Shown here in pieces: positions 24,111 to 32,303 of a DNA stretch of 42,823 nt. How positions within the stretch are numbered: position 1 is the stretch's first letter; each line of letters begins with the position of its first letter. The notes beneath the pieces were generated by a model. The model did no database searches and was not told the DNA's origin. It saw only the letters and a program-made list of their open reading frames with translations. A program made the translations under genes and the position numbers. The DNA comes from an uncultured Porphyromonadaceae bacterium (lineage in GTDB: Bacteria > Bacteroidota > Bacteroidia > Bacteroidales > Muribaculaceae): the NCBI GenBank assembly GCA_900545955.1, contig URAU01000021.1, forward strand, positions 1 through 42,823, given 5' to 3'.

Positions 24111-25403
24111 ATGATTACAGACCGACGGATGCTGAATGTTGCCACGGGGATTGCCGGAGCGGGGGTGCTGGTGCGCCTCAGTTCGGCGATGCTGGGTTCG
24201 CCGTGGCTCACGGTGATTTCGGACTCGCTGATGATTCTCGGTGGCTTCGTGGCTGCGCTCATGGCGGTGCTTCCTCTGATGGCTGCCGGCATCGGCGGCC
24301 TTCAGCCTACAGCGGCCGCAGGGATGCGCTCTGAAGGGGGCGGATGGGGGCTGTGGCGCGTAGGGCCGTATAGGATCGATGTGCCGCTGGCCGTATATCT
24401 GTGTGTGTGTGTGCTGTCGGTGGCGGTGTGCCGCCCGAATCCGGCGTTTATGGCGGTGCCGAAACTGGCCCTGTTCGTGCTGATGCTGGCGGCCATCGGG
24501 CCGCTGATCAGTTCCGAGAGGCTGTGCGAGATGCGGCAGAAGCTCTGGAGGCTGTTGCTCTGGGGACTGAGGGTAATAGTGGTGCTTTCGTTCATCGTAT
24601 ATGTGACGGCGGCCATAGTCGACGTGCATTCGCGGCTCTACGATTTCATTCCCTACGCCGACCGCGACGGCATAACCAACGAGCGCATCATGCTGTCGGC
24701 CATCTCGGCGCTCGTGGTTGTAGACGCTCTCTGGAAGGCCACGCTCGCCGGGGCGACGGACCGGCGCAGACGCCTGTGGCTCATCGTGCTCGCCGCGGCG
24801 GCATTTCTTACGCTGATGCAGGCGGCCTCGCGTATGGCTCTGATCGGGTGTGTGGCGGCGATGCTCTATGTGGCGGTTGCCCACGGCCGCTACATCCTCG
24901 CCCATCGCAAGGCGCTCTTTATAGCCGTCGCCGGCACAACGTTTATACTCATTCTGGGGGCGGCGTTTTTCTCAGAGGGCATTCTGCTGAAACTCTCCTG
25001 GGATTTCGAGGCGGGAAGCCTTTTCCGCTCGCGCAGCGCGCTCTGGACCGACCGTCTGGGCGAATTTCTCGACAATCCGGTGCTCGGGCTGGGCTTCCAT
25101 GCTTTCGACCGCTGCACGCTGCCGACCGTCGACCCCAATTGGACGCCTGACCGGGGGCCGCTCGAGCCGGGCTCCTCGTGGCTTACGCTGCTGTCGCAGA
25201 CGGGGGTAGTGGGCTTCGCCTCGTTCGCCGTATGGCTCGTGGCGTGGTTTCGCCGTCAAATCCGAGTCGGCCACGGCTACACCATAGCCATCGCCATCCT
25301 CCTGCTCATCAACGGCGTATCCGAAGGGTGGCTCACCTATACCGGTGGCATCATATTCCTCTGCTTCTGGCTCAACGCCGCGGCTCCGGCCGAAAATCGA
25401 TGA
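24111..25403 (+). CDS. O-antigen ligase / polymerase family membrane protein (WaaL-like)
   Basis: 430 residues, about 11 hydrophobic helices. The conserved ligase/polymerase segment is near the end: WTDRLGEFLDNPVLGLGFHA, then a periplasmic loop with LEPGSSWLTLLSQTGVVGF, matching the family's G-x-G-x-x-x and H/S-rich loop pattern. It joins polysaccharide to lipid A or another acceptor, or polymerises units; with the other Wzy candidate present, a ligase role is the more likely one. Start ATG 24111 follows a terminator by 15 bp. A second in-frame ATG at 24129 (MLNVATGIAG) is possible if the near -7 element at 24099 is the promoter. Base composition is GC-rich like the flank. Confidence 0.82.
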   Translation: MITDRRMLNVATGIAGAGVLVRLSSAMLGSPWLTVISDSLMILGGFVAALMAVLPLMAAGIGGLQPTAAAGMRSEGGGWGLWRVGPYRIDVPLAVYLCVCVLSVAVCRPNPAFMAVPKLALFVLMLAAIGPLISSERLCEMRQKLWRLLLWGLRVIVVLSFIVYVTAAIVDVHSRLYDFIPYADRDGITNERIMLSAISALVVVDALWKATLAGATDRRRRLWLIVLAAAAFLTLMQAASRMALIGCVAAMLYVAVAHGRYILAHRKALFIAVAGTTFILILGAAFFSEGILLKLSWDFEAGSLFRSRSALWTDRLGEFLDNPVLGLGFHAFDRCTLPTVDPNWTPDRGPLEPGSSWLTLLSQTGVVGFASFAVWLVAWFRRQIRVGHGYTIAIAILLLINGVSEGWLTYTGGIIFLCFWLNAAAPAENR

Positions 25404-25477
25404 TATTACCCCAACAATTTTCGCACAATTTGCGAGTGTATTAAAAATTACCGAAAACAGCGCCATTCAGGTATAAT

Positions 25478-25510
25478 CGGAGGCTCGCCCCGTCGCAGGG
25501 AGAGCCTCCG
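25478..25510 (+). terminator. Hairpin after the ligase gene
   Basis: CGGAGGCTC (25478-25486) pairs perfectly with GAGCCTCCG (25502-25510). AT-rich sequence follows but no long T-run. It probably ends the ligase transcript. The remainder of 25404-25714 is AT-rich and holds no gene I can see apart from the next hairpin. Confidence 0.5.
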
Positions 25511-25628
25511 AATCAATTATTATCAAATCAACCTTATATAAGTCAGTCTTTTAATTTCGTTTGATATCAATCAATCTTTAAATTTGGCTTTGAGATAATT
25601 AGCTATTTCACAATTTATTTCGCTGTTG

Positions 25629-25673
25629 CCCTAAGGGAGGCGATGCGCAGAGGCGCATCCGCCACCCTTGGGG
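25629..25673 (-). terminator. Long imperfect hairpin downstream of the serpin gene
   Basis: CCCTAAGGG, GGCG and TGCGC (from 25629) pair with GCGCA, CGCC and CCCTTGGGG (to about 25673), with an AGAG loop. It lies 42 bp beyond the serpin stop and may end or stabilise that message. The inner GATGCGC/GCGCATC resembles the arms of the palindromic repeats at 7527 and 33460. Confidence 0.45.
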
Positions 25674-25714
25674 GGAACAGTCGTCTGGATTTGAAGTCGC
25701 GTCTGCTTCGCCGC

Positions 25715-26944
25715 TCAGAGGTTGCGGACGGCGCCAGCGAAGAGGATTGTGCCGGTCGAAACCTCGCGAATGAGCATTACAAACGGCCGGTCGATAACCA
25801 CCGACATTGCCAATGGTGCGGTTTCAAGCCCCGTACCAACACTGACAGAAGCGGCTTTTGCACCTTTCTCGTCAATTTCCACAGCAGATTTCTGATACAC
25901 ATCCTTCAGCGTAACCGCTGCGGTAAACATACGGATGGCTTCAGGATCATACACCTTCGAGATTCCAAAATCATCCAAAGCTTTCTTCAAATCAATCCTG
26001 TCAGGTGTCAGTTTCATTTTGGGAATTGAGTAAACGGCATTGTCTGAACCCATCATAGTGAAAACTTGCCTAATATTTTCCGCACTGATAAAATCGTCGA
26101 GCGCCTGGCCCTCATGTGGCATGATATAATCCACCACATACTGGCTCCCCTTGCATTTGAGTTCCACTCCGGTAGGAAGCATCGTCTCACTGTCCACGAA
26201 AACTCCTATGTGCCCCTCGTTATGCATCATTTTTACGCTGGTGATACCGCTTTCGCCGTAGAAATCCTTGTCGCGGGTTTCATTTACATCGAATTCATCA
26301 GCCCACGGCCCATAGAAATACAAGGCATTAAGCAGGGCGAAAACTTTAAGTTCCTCACCTTCATCAAATAATTTTGTAATGAGGTTTTCCGTGCGTTCGG
26401 CACACCATTTATTAATCTCACCTATGATACCACCACTGAAATCGCGGGCGAATACCTCGGGGGCGTAGTTGCCAGAAATTAAATCCTTTCCCGCATCCGA
26501 CAATGTAAATTGCGTATCGTACCATAGAGCATTCGCAGGTTTGAACGTAACGGGCGAAGCATTCTTCATAGCGCCCATCAGCTTGGTATTAAGAGAATTG
26601 AGCAGTTCCTTATCAGTGCAGCCCAATGCCGAGTAAATCTCTGCAGCCGACTCCGGCTCGGTGACATTGGCAAGCATCGACAGAAGCACCTGAGCGCTCA
26701 GCGGCGAGCATAGCACATTTTCGCCCGACTTGGAGTTCCTTACAACAGACTCCAAAAAGTCAAGCTGAGCAGCGTTAATCGCAGGCAGGGCAGCCTGCTC
26801 CTCAGCCGTAAGAAGCGTAACGACCGGCGTAGGAGGCACAGGTTCAGGATTCTGTATGTCCTCTGCACCATCATTGTCGGAGCAAGCCGTCATCATAGCC
26901 ATTACAGCCACAACAATCATTCCATAGTTTAGGTACTTTTTCAT
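25715..26944 (-). CDS. Serpin-family protease inhibitor, lipoprotein
   Basis: 409 residues. A lipoprotein signal ends at Cys21 (VMAMMTACSDNDG); the acidic residues after Cys resemble the Bacteroidota surface-export signal, so it may face outside. The serpin fold is clear: SGENVLCSPLSAQVLLSML near 73-91, ANALWYDTQFTL, the FALLNALYFYGPWADEFD breach region, and the C-terminal IDRPFVMLIREVSTGTILF signature. The reactive-centre loop runs about 359-378. Its hinge EKGAKAAS has small residues as in inhibitory serpins, although Ala replaces the usual Thr/Ser at P14. Its gene start overlaps the stop of the C10 protease gene by 4 bp, so the two are made together. It could protect the cell from its own protease (cross-class inhibition of cysteine proteases is known for some serpins) or block host or rival proteases. 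Confidence 0.93.
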   Translation of the reverse strand: MKKYLNYGMIVVAVMAMMTACSDNDGAEDIQNPEPVPPTPVVTLLTAEEQAALPAINAAQLDFLESVVRNSKSGENVLCSPLSAQVLLSMLANVTEPESAAEIYSALGCTDKELLNSLNTKLMGAMKNASPVTFKPANALWYDTQFTLSDAGKDLISGNYAPEVFARDFSGGIIGEINKWCAERTENLITKLFDEGEELKVFALLNALYFYGPWADEFDVNETRDKDFYGESGITSVKMMHNEGHIGVFVDSETMLPTGVELKCKGSQYVVDYIMPHEGQALDDFISAENIRQVFTMMGSDNAVYSIPKMKLTPDRIDLKKALDDFGISKVYDPEAIRMFTAAVTLKDVYQKSAVEIDEKGAKAASVSVGTGLETAPLAMSVVIDRPFVMLIREVSTGTILFAGAVRNL

Positions 26945-28284
26945 AATATTGACATTTGCTCTTGGTAAAATGCGATATACTTAAGATTATACTTATAATC
27001 CTTGTTCATTCCAGACGACATAAAATCATAGGACTCTGCATCCTCAGGATTGAAAACTTCCGGATTAAAGTAACCATTTCCATAACCACCCCATCCCCAG
27101 TTAAAATGTACAAGCATTTCAAGGTTCTCCGTGACAGTCACAACATTGGAGCCATCTAAATTCGCTCCATAATCCACATGCGTGCGTACGGTTCCAACTT
27201 TTAATCCTCCATCTGCGACCCAGGCATGTCCATCTGAAGTTGGAGTCACAAAACCACTCATAAGCACAACACCTTTTTTGATGTGATCCAAAAGGAAGCG
27301 AGCTTTTGAATATTCACAAACAGCTGTTAAATTATATTCATACTTGTTTTGGTTTCTTATAGCAGACGCTGTAGTCTTAGCATTCGCCAATGACGCGCCG
27401 GTACTTCTATCATCTTCAGAATAATAATATGTAGCATGATTTCTATGGCCTAATTCCCTACATAAATAAGCAATAGCCAGGTGTGCATCATCCGATGCCT
27501 TGCAGGTAGCCATATGATCATTAATAGCCCAAGGATATTTAACCCAATCGAAGATAGAGGATCTCTTATGATTTTTCATCTCTGACCAATTAAGCTGTAT
27601 TTTATCAATAGGATGATTGGGATATGTCAACGGAAGTTCTGTTGGTGCCTCATAATATGAAAGGATCTGCGCTAATGCAGTTTGTGTACATCCGCTTATT
27701 CGATTCGGGCAGAAATACCCCTCCGGATATTCCTGACTCCAGGCCACTGTCAATTTGGGGGCAATTGTATCATTATAATGAATTGTCCAGTCGTTAAAAG
27801 CGGGCTTAATGATTGGTCTGTCAATCATAGACGACCGTCGCATGGAACTCTCAACATAGTCGGAAGCTGCCTGAACGTACATCTGGAATCCCCCGTTGTT
27901 GGCATTTTCGAGGTCGAAGAAATTTCCTTCTTCAACGTATGCGAGTACAGGGGAAAGTTCTCTAGAACCCGTTATAATAGCGTATCCCTGATTTTCACCA
28001 TACTGGGCGATATAAAGCAGGGTGTCAGTAGATGCCGAAGAACGGCTGGTTTTATTTGTAAGAGCGTGGATTTTGATATCTGGGAGACTTCTGCTCTCCT
28101 TATGCGGGAATATATTCAGAAATTGAGCGGCATAAGCCATTGCCTCATCCTCACTTCTCTGAATAGATTGAGCATTGCTCATGGAGACCGTTTCCTCATC
28201 CTCAGCCGGGATAAACGTGTTATCCGAGCATGCGCCGGCGGCTAAAGCAATCGTGATAGCCAAAAAGAAATGATTGATTTTCAT
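26941..28284 (-). CDS. C10-family cysteine protease (streptopain-like), lipoprotein
   Basis: 447 residues. The lipoprotein signal ends at Cys19 (ALAAGACSDN). A prodomain of the Spi/propeptide type spans about 40-170 (EDEAMAYAAQFLNIF, YAIITGSRELSPVLAYVEEG). The mature domain has the catalytic Cys199 in RISGCTQTALAQIL and His353 in SDGHAWVADG, with the C10 signature FNWGWGGYGNGYF near the end. This is the SpeB/PrtT/Bfp type, cutting protein substrates outside the cytoplasm after prodomain removal. Its own promoter is at 28338-28368. The serpin is translationally coupled downstream; a DUF3244 gene lies upstream in the same direction. Confidence 0.93.
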   Translation of the reverse strand: MKINHFFLAITIALAAGACSDNTFIPAEDEETVSMSNAQSIQRSEDEAMAYAAQFLNIFPHKESRSLPDIKIHALTNKTSRSSASTDTLLYIAQYGENQGYAIITGSRELSPVLAYVEEGNFFDLENANNGGFQMYVQAASDYVESSMRRSSMIDRPIIKPAFNDWTIHYNDTIAPKLTVAWSQEYPEGYFCPNRISGCTQTALAQILSYYEAPTELPLTYPNHPIDKIQLNWSEMKNHKRSSIFDWVKYPWAINDHMATCKASDDAHLAIAYLCRELGHRNHATYYYSEDDRSTGASLANAKTTASAIRNQNKYEYNLTAVCEYSKARFLLDHIKKGVVLMSGFVTPTSDGHAWVADGGLKVGTVRTHVDYGANLDGSNVVTVTENLEMLVHFNWGWGGYGNGYFNPEVFNPEDAESYDFMSSGMNKDYKYNLKYIAFYQEQMSIL

Positions 28285-28337
28285 TGTAAACTGGTTTGTG
28301 GGCTATACTTGAGTGAACCGACCGATTCGAGAATATG

Positions 28338-28368
28338 CAAAGTTAATAGAAATATTAATACTTCCAAA
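28338..28368 (-). promoter_or_regulatory. Promoter of the protease-serpin operon
   Basis: On the minus strand TTTG (28365-28368), a 19-bp spacer and TAACTTTG (28338-28345) form a full-consensus Bacteroidota promoter. Start near 28331, leader about 47 nt. Confidence 0.8.
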
Positions 28369-28457
28369 ACTTTTTTACACATAAATTTGCCAAAACGAAA
28401 TTCGGCGCCTCAATCAGGCATAAACCCGGTTAAATAATATTGTTCTTTTGTAAAATT

Positions 28458-28838
28458 TCAGATTGTGAAATACCCTTGGTAGGTAGCATCGTCAATTTTG
28501 ATTTTGACGACGTAGTCTCCATGAAGCGAAGAGGTTGAAATTGTGTAAGGGTTAGTGTAATAGTAATATTCCCTATGTACGCATCTTCCATCCAGAGTTT
28601 GAAGTTCCACATATATCATCCCCGAAAAATCCTCGATTTCGAGATATAGCGTTCCATTTTCCACATAGCACATCATATCAAAAAAGTCATCCGAAGTATC
28701 ATGCGGTCGTCCCCCAGTTTGCCTCAAAGGGATAGACGAATGAGTCGCAGGGACATTGTAGGCTTGGCATTGGTGAGTAAAGCCAATATTACAAATAAAT
28801 AAACTGACTACGAATGCAATTAATGTTTTTCTTCTCAT
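28458..28838 (-). CDS. Small secreted protein, DUF3244-like
   Basis: 126 residues with a signal peptide (MRRKTLIAFVVSLFICNIGF, then cleavage near CQA). The mature 100 residues have the strand pattern of DUF3244, a small immunoglobulin-like domain found in Bacteroidales secreted proteins: GTLYLEIEDFSGMIYVELQT, then HREYYYYTNPYTIS and LHGDYVVKIKIDDATYQG. The function of the family is not established. It has its own good promoter and lies between the regulator and the C10 protease, all in one direction. The context suggests a link to protease function, for example inhibitor, chaperone or adhesin; that is inference. Confidence 0.75.
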   Translation of the reverse strand: MRRKTLIAFVVSLFICNIGFTHQCQAYNVPATHSSIPLRQTGGRPHDTSDDFFDMMCYVENGTLYLEIEDFSGMIYVELQTLDGRCVHREYYYYTNPYTISTSSLHGDYVVKIKIDDATYQGYFTI

Positions 28839-28860
28839 AGTTATGTTGGATTTTTACTTT

Positions 28861-28893
28861 CAAATTTATCATTCCTCCATAACTATTTCCAAA
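28861..28893 (-). promoter_or_regulatory. Promoter of the DUF3244 gene
   Basis: Minus strand: TTTG (28890-28893), a 21-bp spacer, TAAATTTG (28861-28868). Start near 28854, a leader of about 16 nt. The rest of 28839-29056 is AT-rich without a visible gene. Confidence 0.75.
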
Positions 28894-29056
28894 TTTTAAT
28901 CACGGAAAAAATATATCATCAAGCCATTTCTCGATTTCTAAACTATTAATAATCAGGACATTTAAAATCCATATTTTTTTTCAATATATCATCTCAGAAT
29001 TTAGCAAACCTCTATAAATCAGCTATTTAAATCGTCCATTTCTTATGATTGCATCG

Positions 29057-30802
29057 TTATTTCCCCAATGCAGCAAGAAACCGTTCGCGATGTGGAACGT
29101 CGGAGACTTCGATTTTCTCCCTAATTCGGCGTTTACGATTGTAAAAGTTTGCAACCTGCCAATTCATTACCAGACAAATTGATTTTGCAGAAAATCCCGC
29201 GAAAAATAAAGTAAGAAGCGAAATGTCTTTATCTGTCAAAGCGGGCAGTTCCGTTCTTATGTCTGTCAATATATTGTTATGGATTTTATTAACAACCTCT
29301 TCAATCATTTTCATGCTATCCTTGTTCGACAATTTAAGGAGTTCATGCTCAAGATTCTTCAAGACGGTGGCTCGGGTCTGTACTTCCGCACCTTTCTTTT
29401 CAAAATACTCCTTACTTAGAATATCAAGAGTTTCGATATGAGTGCTGAATATGTTTTCTATAAGTTTAATCTGCTTATTCAACAAGACATTTTGCGTTCT
29501 GATTTTCGAATGATTTGACGTCACAACTTCATTAGAATTTTTCAGTTCTGAGTTTACTCGCTTTACGTTATTATTAAGATTACTGATTTCGCGTGACAGG
29601 GAGGAAATCGACGACATCTTTTCGTCTATTTCCCTGCGTTGATATTTAATTTTCAGTCTCAATAATATCACAACAAGTACCACAATAGTAAGAATGAACC
29701 CTAATAGCAAAACCACAAAGAGAAGGCGGTCTGCTCTCTCCAAATTTCTTTCATTCTCTTTGCCAATAGAGTTCCTTTCTACTACTGCAATATTCTCTGA
29801 AAGCATTCTGCCGATTTTTTCATTTCCAACAGTCGCCATCCGCTCCAGATTCTCGAGTGCAGAATCATATACTCCGGCATTCTTCGCAAGCTCATATCTC
29901 ACACGATAATAAGTTTCATCATCATATATATTTCTATTTTTTTCATATAATGCAAGATAATATTCTGCACTGTCGTTCTGATTATTCATAAAGAAAACCT
30001 CAGCAATCTTTGGGATGGGTACATTATCACCATAATATTCGGGAGAATATCTTTTCAGCGTATAAAACGCTTCAACAGCTTTATCTGGCTCTTTATCATA
30101 AAAATAAGCAAATATATAGGTGCCATAGATATAACTTAATAATGCAGAGTCTGTTCGCGGAATAACAGAGACAAGACTATCAAGAATATGCAGACTCTTT
30201 TTATGATCTCCATCAGGAGCATAGTTAATGGCCATATCTACAGCAGAAAACAAGGCATTTCTCTCTTTCCCGGGAATAGACTGATAATAAGCATGGGCCA
30301 TTTCCCCCTTGTTTATCGCCTCTTTTACATTGTAAGCCCTGTTGTAGAGGTCGGCGAGGGTCTCGTTTGTGCGGGCCAGAAAGAGCGTATCCTCCAGCCG
30401 ACGGGCAAGCCGTTCAGCCATTACAACATCGGAAACCGACTTGGCATAAGCGTTGTTGGTCATGTGGATAAGCCCGCGGTAGTAGTAGCTGCGCATCAGC
30501 TTACGGCGGTCGTCGTGGCGCGTGTAGTAGTCGACGGCTGTGGAAATCAGGCTGTCGTCGGTCTCGTAGATATACTGCTTGTACTGACACTGGGCGTAGA
30601 GCAGCGCATAATATGCTCTGCTGGCCTCGGAGGAGATAGCCGCCGTATCGATGGCGTTGAGAATCGTCCACGCCGAGTCGTAGTGCTCCTCCATCAGGCC
30701 GTCGGCCTCGGCGAGTTTATCGTAAGGGTACCGATGCCGGTAGCATCCGCTTACCGACATCATAACCACGCACACTGCAATCAAATAAAAAATCCTTTTC
30801 AT
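29057..30802 (-). CDS. Membrane TPR regulator with C-terminal HTH
   Basis: 581 residues from ATG 30802 (MKRIFYLIAVCVVMM); a TTG three codons upstream is an alternative. Order of parts: lipoprotein-like signal ending at Cys20 (SVSGC), an extracytoplasmic TPR region at about 30-350 (repeats such as SYYYRGLIHMTNNAYAKSVS), one transmembrane helix at about 359-383 (LLFVVLLLGFILTIVVLVVI), a coiled coil at about 388-450, and a helix-turn-helix-like end at about 520-570 (TDKDISLLTLFFAGFSAKSI, then NFYNRKRRIREKI) resembling LuxR/sigma-type domains. Such Bacteroidota proteins appear to be one-piece sensors with a DNA-binding cytoplasmic end. It probably senses an extracytoplasmic signal and controls the adjacent protease genes. 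The HTH call is by eye. Confidence 0.85.
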   Translation of the reverse strand: MKRIFYLIAVCVVMMSVSGCYRHRYPYDKLAEADGLMEEHYDSAWTILNAIDTAAISSEASRAYYALLYAQCQYKQYIYETDDSLISTAVDYYTRHDDRRKLMRSYYYRGLIHMTNNAYAKSVSDVVMAERLARRLEDTLFLARTNETLADLYNRAYNVKEAINKGEMAHAYYQSIPGKERNALFSAVDMAINYAPDGDHKKSLHILDSLVSVIPRTDSALLSYIYGTYIFAYFYDKEPDKAVEAFYTLKRYSPEYYGDNVPIPKIAEVFFMNNQNDSAEYYLALYEKNRNIYDDETYYRVRYELAKNAGVYDSALENLERMATVGNEKIGRMLSENIAVVERNSIGKENERNLERADRLLFVVLLLGFILTIVVLVVILLRLKIKYQRREIDEKMSSISSLSREISNLNNNVKRVNSELKNSNEVVTSNHSKIRTQNVLLNKQIKLIENIFSTHIETLDILSKEYFEKKGAEVQTRATVLKNLEHELLKLSNKDSMKMIEEVVNKIHNNILTDIRTELPALTDKDISLLTLFFAGFSAKSICLVMNWQVANFYNRKRRIREKIEVSDVPHRERFLAALGK

Positions 30803-30828
30803 AGCCTGCAAAAATCAAATGGCAAATG

Positions 30829-30859
30829 CAAAATTAGCCAACTTTTCGGTAGGACTCAA
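30829..30859 (-). promoter_or_regulatory. Promoter of the TPR regulator gene
   Basis: Minus strand: TTG (30857-30859), a 20-bp spacer, TAATTTTG (30829-30836). The start would be near 30822, leaving a leader of about 20 nt before ATG 30802. This is a further reason to prefer that ATG. Confidence 0.7.
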
Positions 30860-30969
30860 CTTCCCGGAAAAAATCTTTCCTCTTCGGCCCCGTTAATTAA
30901 AATAATTTCGACCAGTTACTTATGATGTAGCTTATGTGATTGATGTAACGGATGTAACATAAGCTATAT

Positions 30970-31001
30970 AAATCAAAACAGCCACCGTGACAGTGGCTGT
31001 T
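30970..31001 (-). terminator. Terminator of tRNA-Arg
   Basis: AACAGCCAC (30977-30985) pairs perfectly with GTGGCTGTT (30993-31001). On the minus strand TTTTGATTT follows. It lies 2 bp beyond the tRNA end. Confidence 0.8.
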
Positions 31002-31003
31002 GG

Positions 31004-31077
31004 TGATCCGGACGCGATTCGAACGCGTGACCGACTGCTTAGAAGGCAGTTGCTCTATCCAGCTGAGCTACCGGACC
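31004..31077 (-). tRNA. tRNA-Arg (TCT)
   Basis: The full cloverleaf can be read on the minus strand: acceptor GGTCCGG (31071-31077) with CCGGATC (31005-31011) and discriminator A. The D arm is AGCTCAGCTGGATAGAGC. The anticodon loop is CTTCTAA with anticodon TCT, and the T arm is CGCGTTCGAATCGCG. No CCA is encoded. Confidence 0.95.
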
Positions 31078-31178
31078 ATTATATGCATAGTATACATCGC
31101 AAAAGCAATGTCCCTACATTGCATGAGAAGCAGCGAATAAGGCTGCATTGCCATGGGAGATGCTGATGTTTCCGCGTG

Positions 31179-31186
31179 CAAAGTTA
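31179..31186 (-). promoter_or_regulatory. -7 element TAACTTTG upstream of tRNA-Arg
   Basis: TAACTTTG on the minus strand with no clear -33 partner. The start near 31172 would give a 95-nt 5' extension holding two small hairpins (GCAATGT/ACATTGC at 31105-31122, and GCAGC/GCTGC about 31131-31147) to be removed during tRNA maturation. Confidence 0.5.
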
Positions 31187-31206
31187 CGATTTAATTTTAT
31201 CATTTC

Positions 31207-32115
31207 CTACTGCTGCGTAGCTTCCGCAGGGAGCGAGCCGAGGGCTTCGGCCATGGCCTGACGTACGGCCGACCCGACAGGCACGAGGGGCAGTCGCACC
31301 ACATCCTCGGCCAGACCCATGAGGTTAAGCAGGCATTTGAGCCCCGAAGGGTTGCATTCGGCGAAAAGCGCCTTGTCGAGCGGCTGCAGGGAGGCGTCGA
31401 TACGCTCTGCAAGCGCGCTGTCGGCATCCTCCAGGGCCAAGGCGACCATCTCGGAAAAGTAGCGCGGCAAGGCGTTGCCAATCACGGATATAACTCCGAC
31501 GGCCCCCAGGCCGATCATGCGTCGGGTAAGGGCGTCGTCGCCGCTCACTACCTGAAACCCCTCGGGAGCACCGTGCAGAATCTCGGCCACCTGCTCCAGC
31601 GAGCCGGAGGCCTCCTTGATGCCTACGATGCGTCCGGGAAGTTCGCGCGCCAGACGCAGGGTGGTTGCGGCCTCCATATTGCGCCCCGTGCGCCCCGGCA
31701 CGTTGTAGAGCACCACAGGCAGCGGCGATGCCTCGGCCACGGCCTTGAAATGGCGGTAGATGCCCTCCTGCGAGGGCTTGTTGTAGTAAGGTACCACCGA
31801 GAGGATGGCGCTGTAGCCGCTGAGGTCGACTTCGGCCACATGCTCGGCGAGGCGCTGCGTGCAGTTGTCGCTCATGCCAAGAATCAGCGGCACACGCCCG
31901 GCAACCCGGTCGGCCACAAACCGCGCCACCTCGGCCCGCTCGGGGCAGGTGAGCGTAACCGCCTCCGAGGTGGTAGCGAGTACAACGAGATACGACGCAC
32001 CGCCCGCAATCTGGTAGTCGACCAGACGGGCCAGAGCAGGAAAATCTACCGAAAAATCGGATTTGAACGGGGTGGCCAAAGCCACACCCATGCCTCTGAG
32101 GCTTAAAGGCTGCAT
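31207..32115 (-). CDS. dapA: 4-hydroxy-tetrahydrodipicolinate synthase
   Basis: 302 residues. DapA condenses pyruvate with aspartate semialdehyde, the first committed step to diaminopimelate and lysine, in the cytoplasm. The Schiff-base Lys167 lies in GRIVGIKEASGSLEQV, the proton-relay Tyr137 in VVLYNVPGRTGRN, and PYYNKPSQEGIYRHF is intact. The usual GTTGES loop reads LATTSEAVTL, so the family Gly-Glu-Ser triad is shifted, a variant I believe is common in Bacteroidota enzymes. It is a lone gene with a promoter at 32203-32233; tRNA-Arg lies downstream on the same strand. Confidence 0.96.
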   Translation of the reverse strand: MQPLSLRGMGVALATPFKSDFSVDFPALARLVDYQIAGGASYLVVLATTSEAVTLTCPERAEVARFVADRVAGRVPLILGMSDNCTQRLAEHVAEVDLSGYSAILSVVPYYNKPSQEGIYRHFKAVAEASPLPVVLYNVPGRTGRNMEAATTLRLARELPGRIVGIKEASGSLEQVAEILHGAPEGFQVVSGDDALTRRMIGLGAVGVISVIGNALPRYFSEMVALALEDADSALAERIDASLQPLDKALFAECNPSGLKCLLNLMGLAEDVVRLPLVPVGSAVRQAMAEALGSLPAEATQQ

Positions 32116-32202
32116 ACGGGGATTGAGATAATATTGCTATTCGCCGGAAACCGACGTGGAGAAGCGGCGCCACATGTGGCACCGACCGCTTCATTCCACA
32201 GG

Positions 32203-32233
32203 CAAAATTACGAAAATTCCGCAAATCGCCCAA
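32203..32233 (-). promoter_or_regulatory. Promoter of dapA
   Basis: Minus strand: TTG (32231-32233), a 20-bp spacer, TAATTTTG (32203-32210). The leader is about 80 nt and includes a short palindrome GCCACATGTGGC at 32169-32180. Confidence 0.65.
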
Positions 32234-32276
32234 TAGCGCCGCATATCATTCAGAAATCAGTTAGGAATAAAATCGC

Positions 32277-32284
32277 TAACTTTG
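32277..32284 (+). promoter_or_regulatory. -7 element TAACTTTG for the EamA transporter
   Basis: TAACTTTG on the plus strand; start near 32291. Repeat copy B lies between this promoter and the gene's ATG at 32505, so the leader is about 215 nt and made mostly of repeat sequence. Confidence 0.55.
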
Positions 32285-32303
32285 CACCCGCAAAAACAAG
32301 AGG

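Noticed and set aside
31004..31200. Attachment site of an integrated element at tRNA-Arg
   Set aside because: No integrase and no repeated tRNA end were found within the window.
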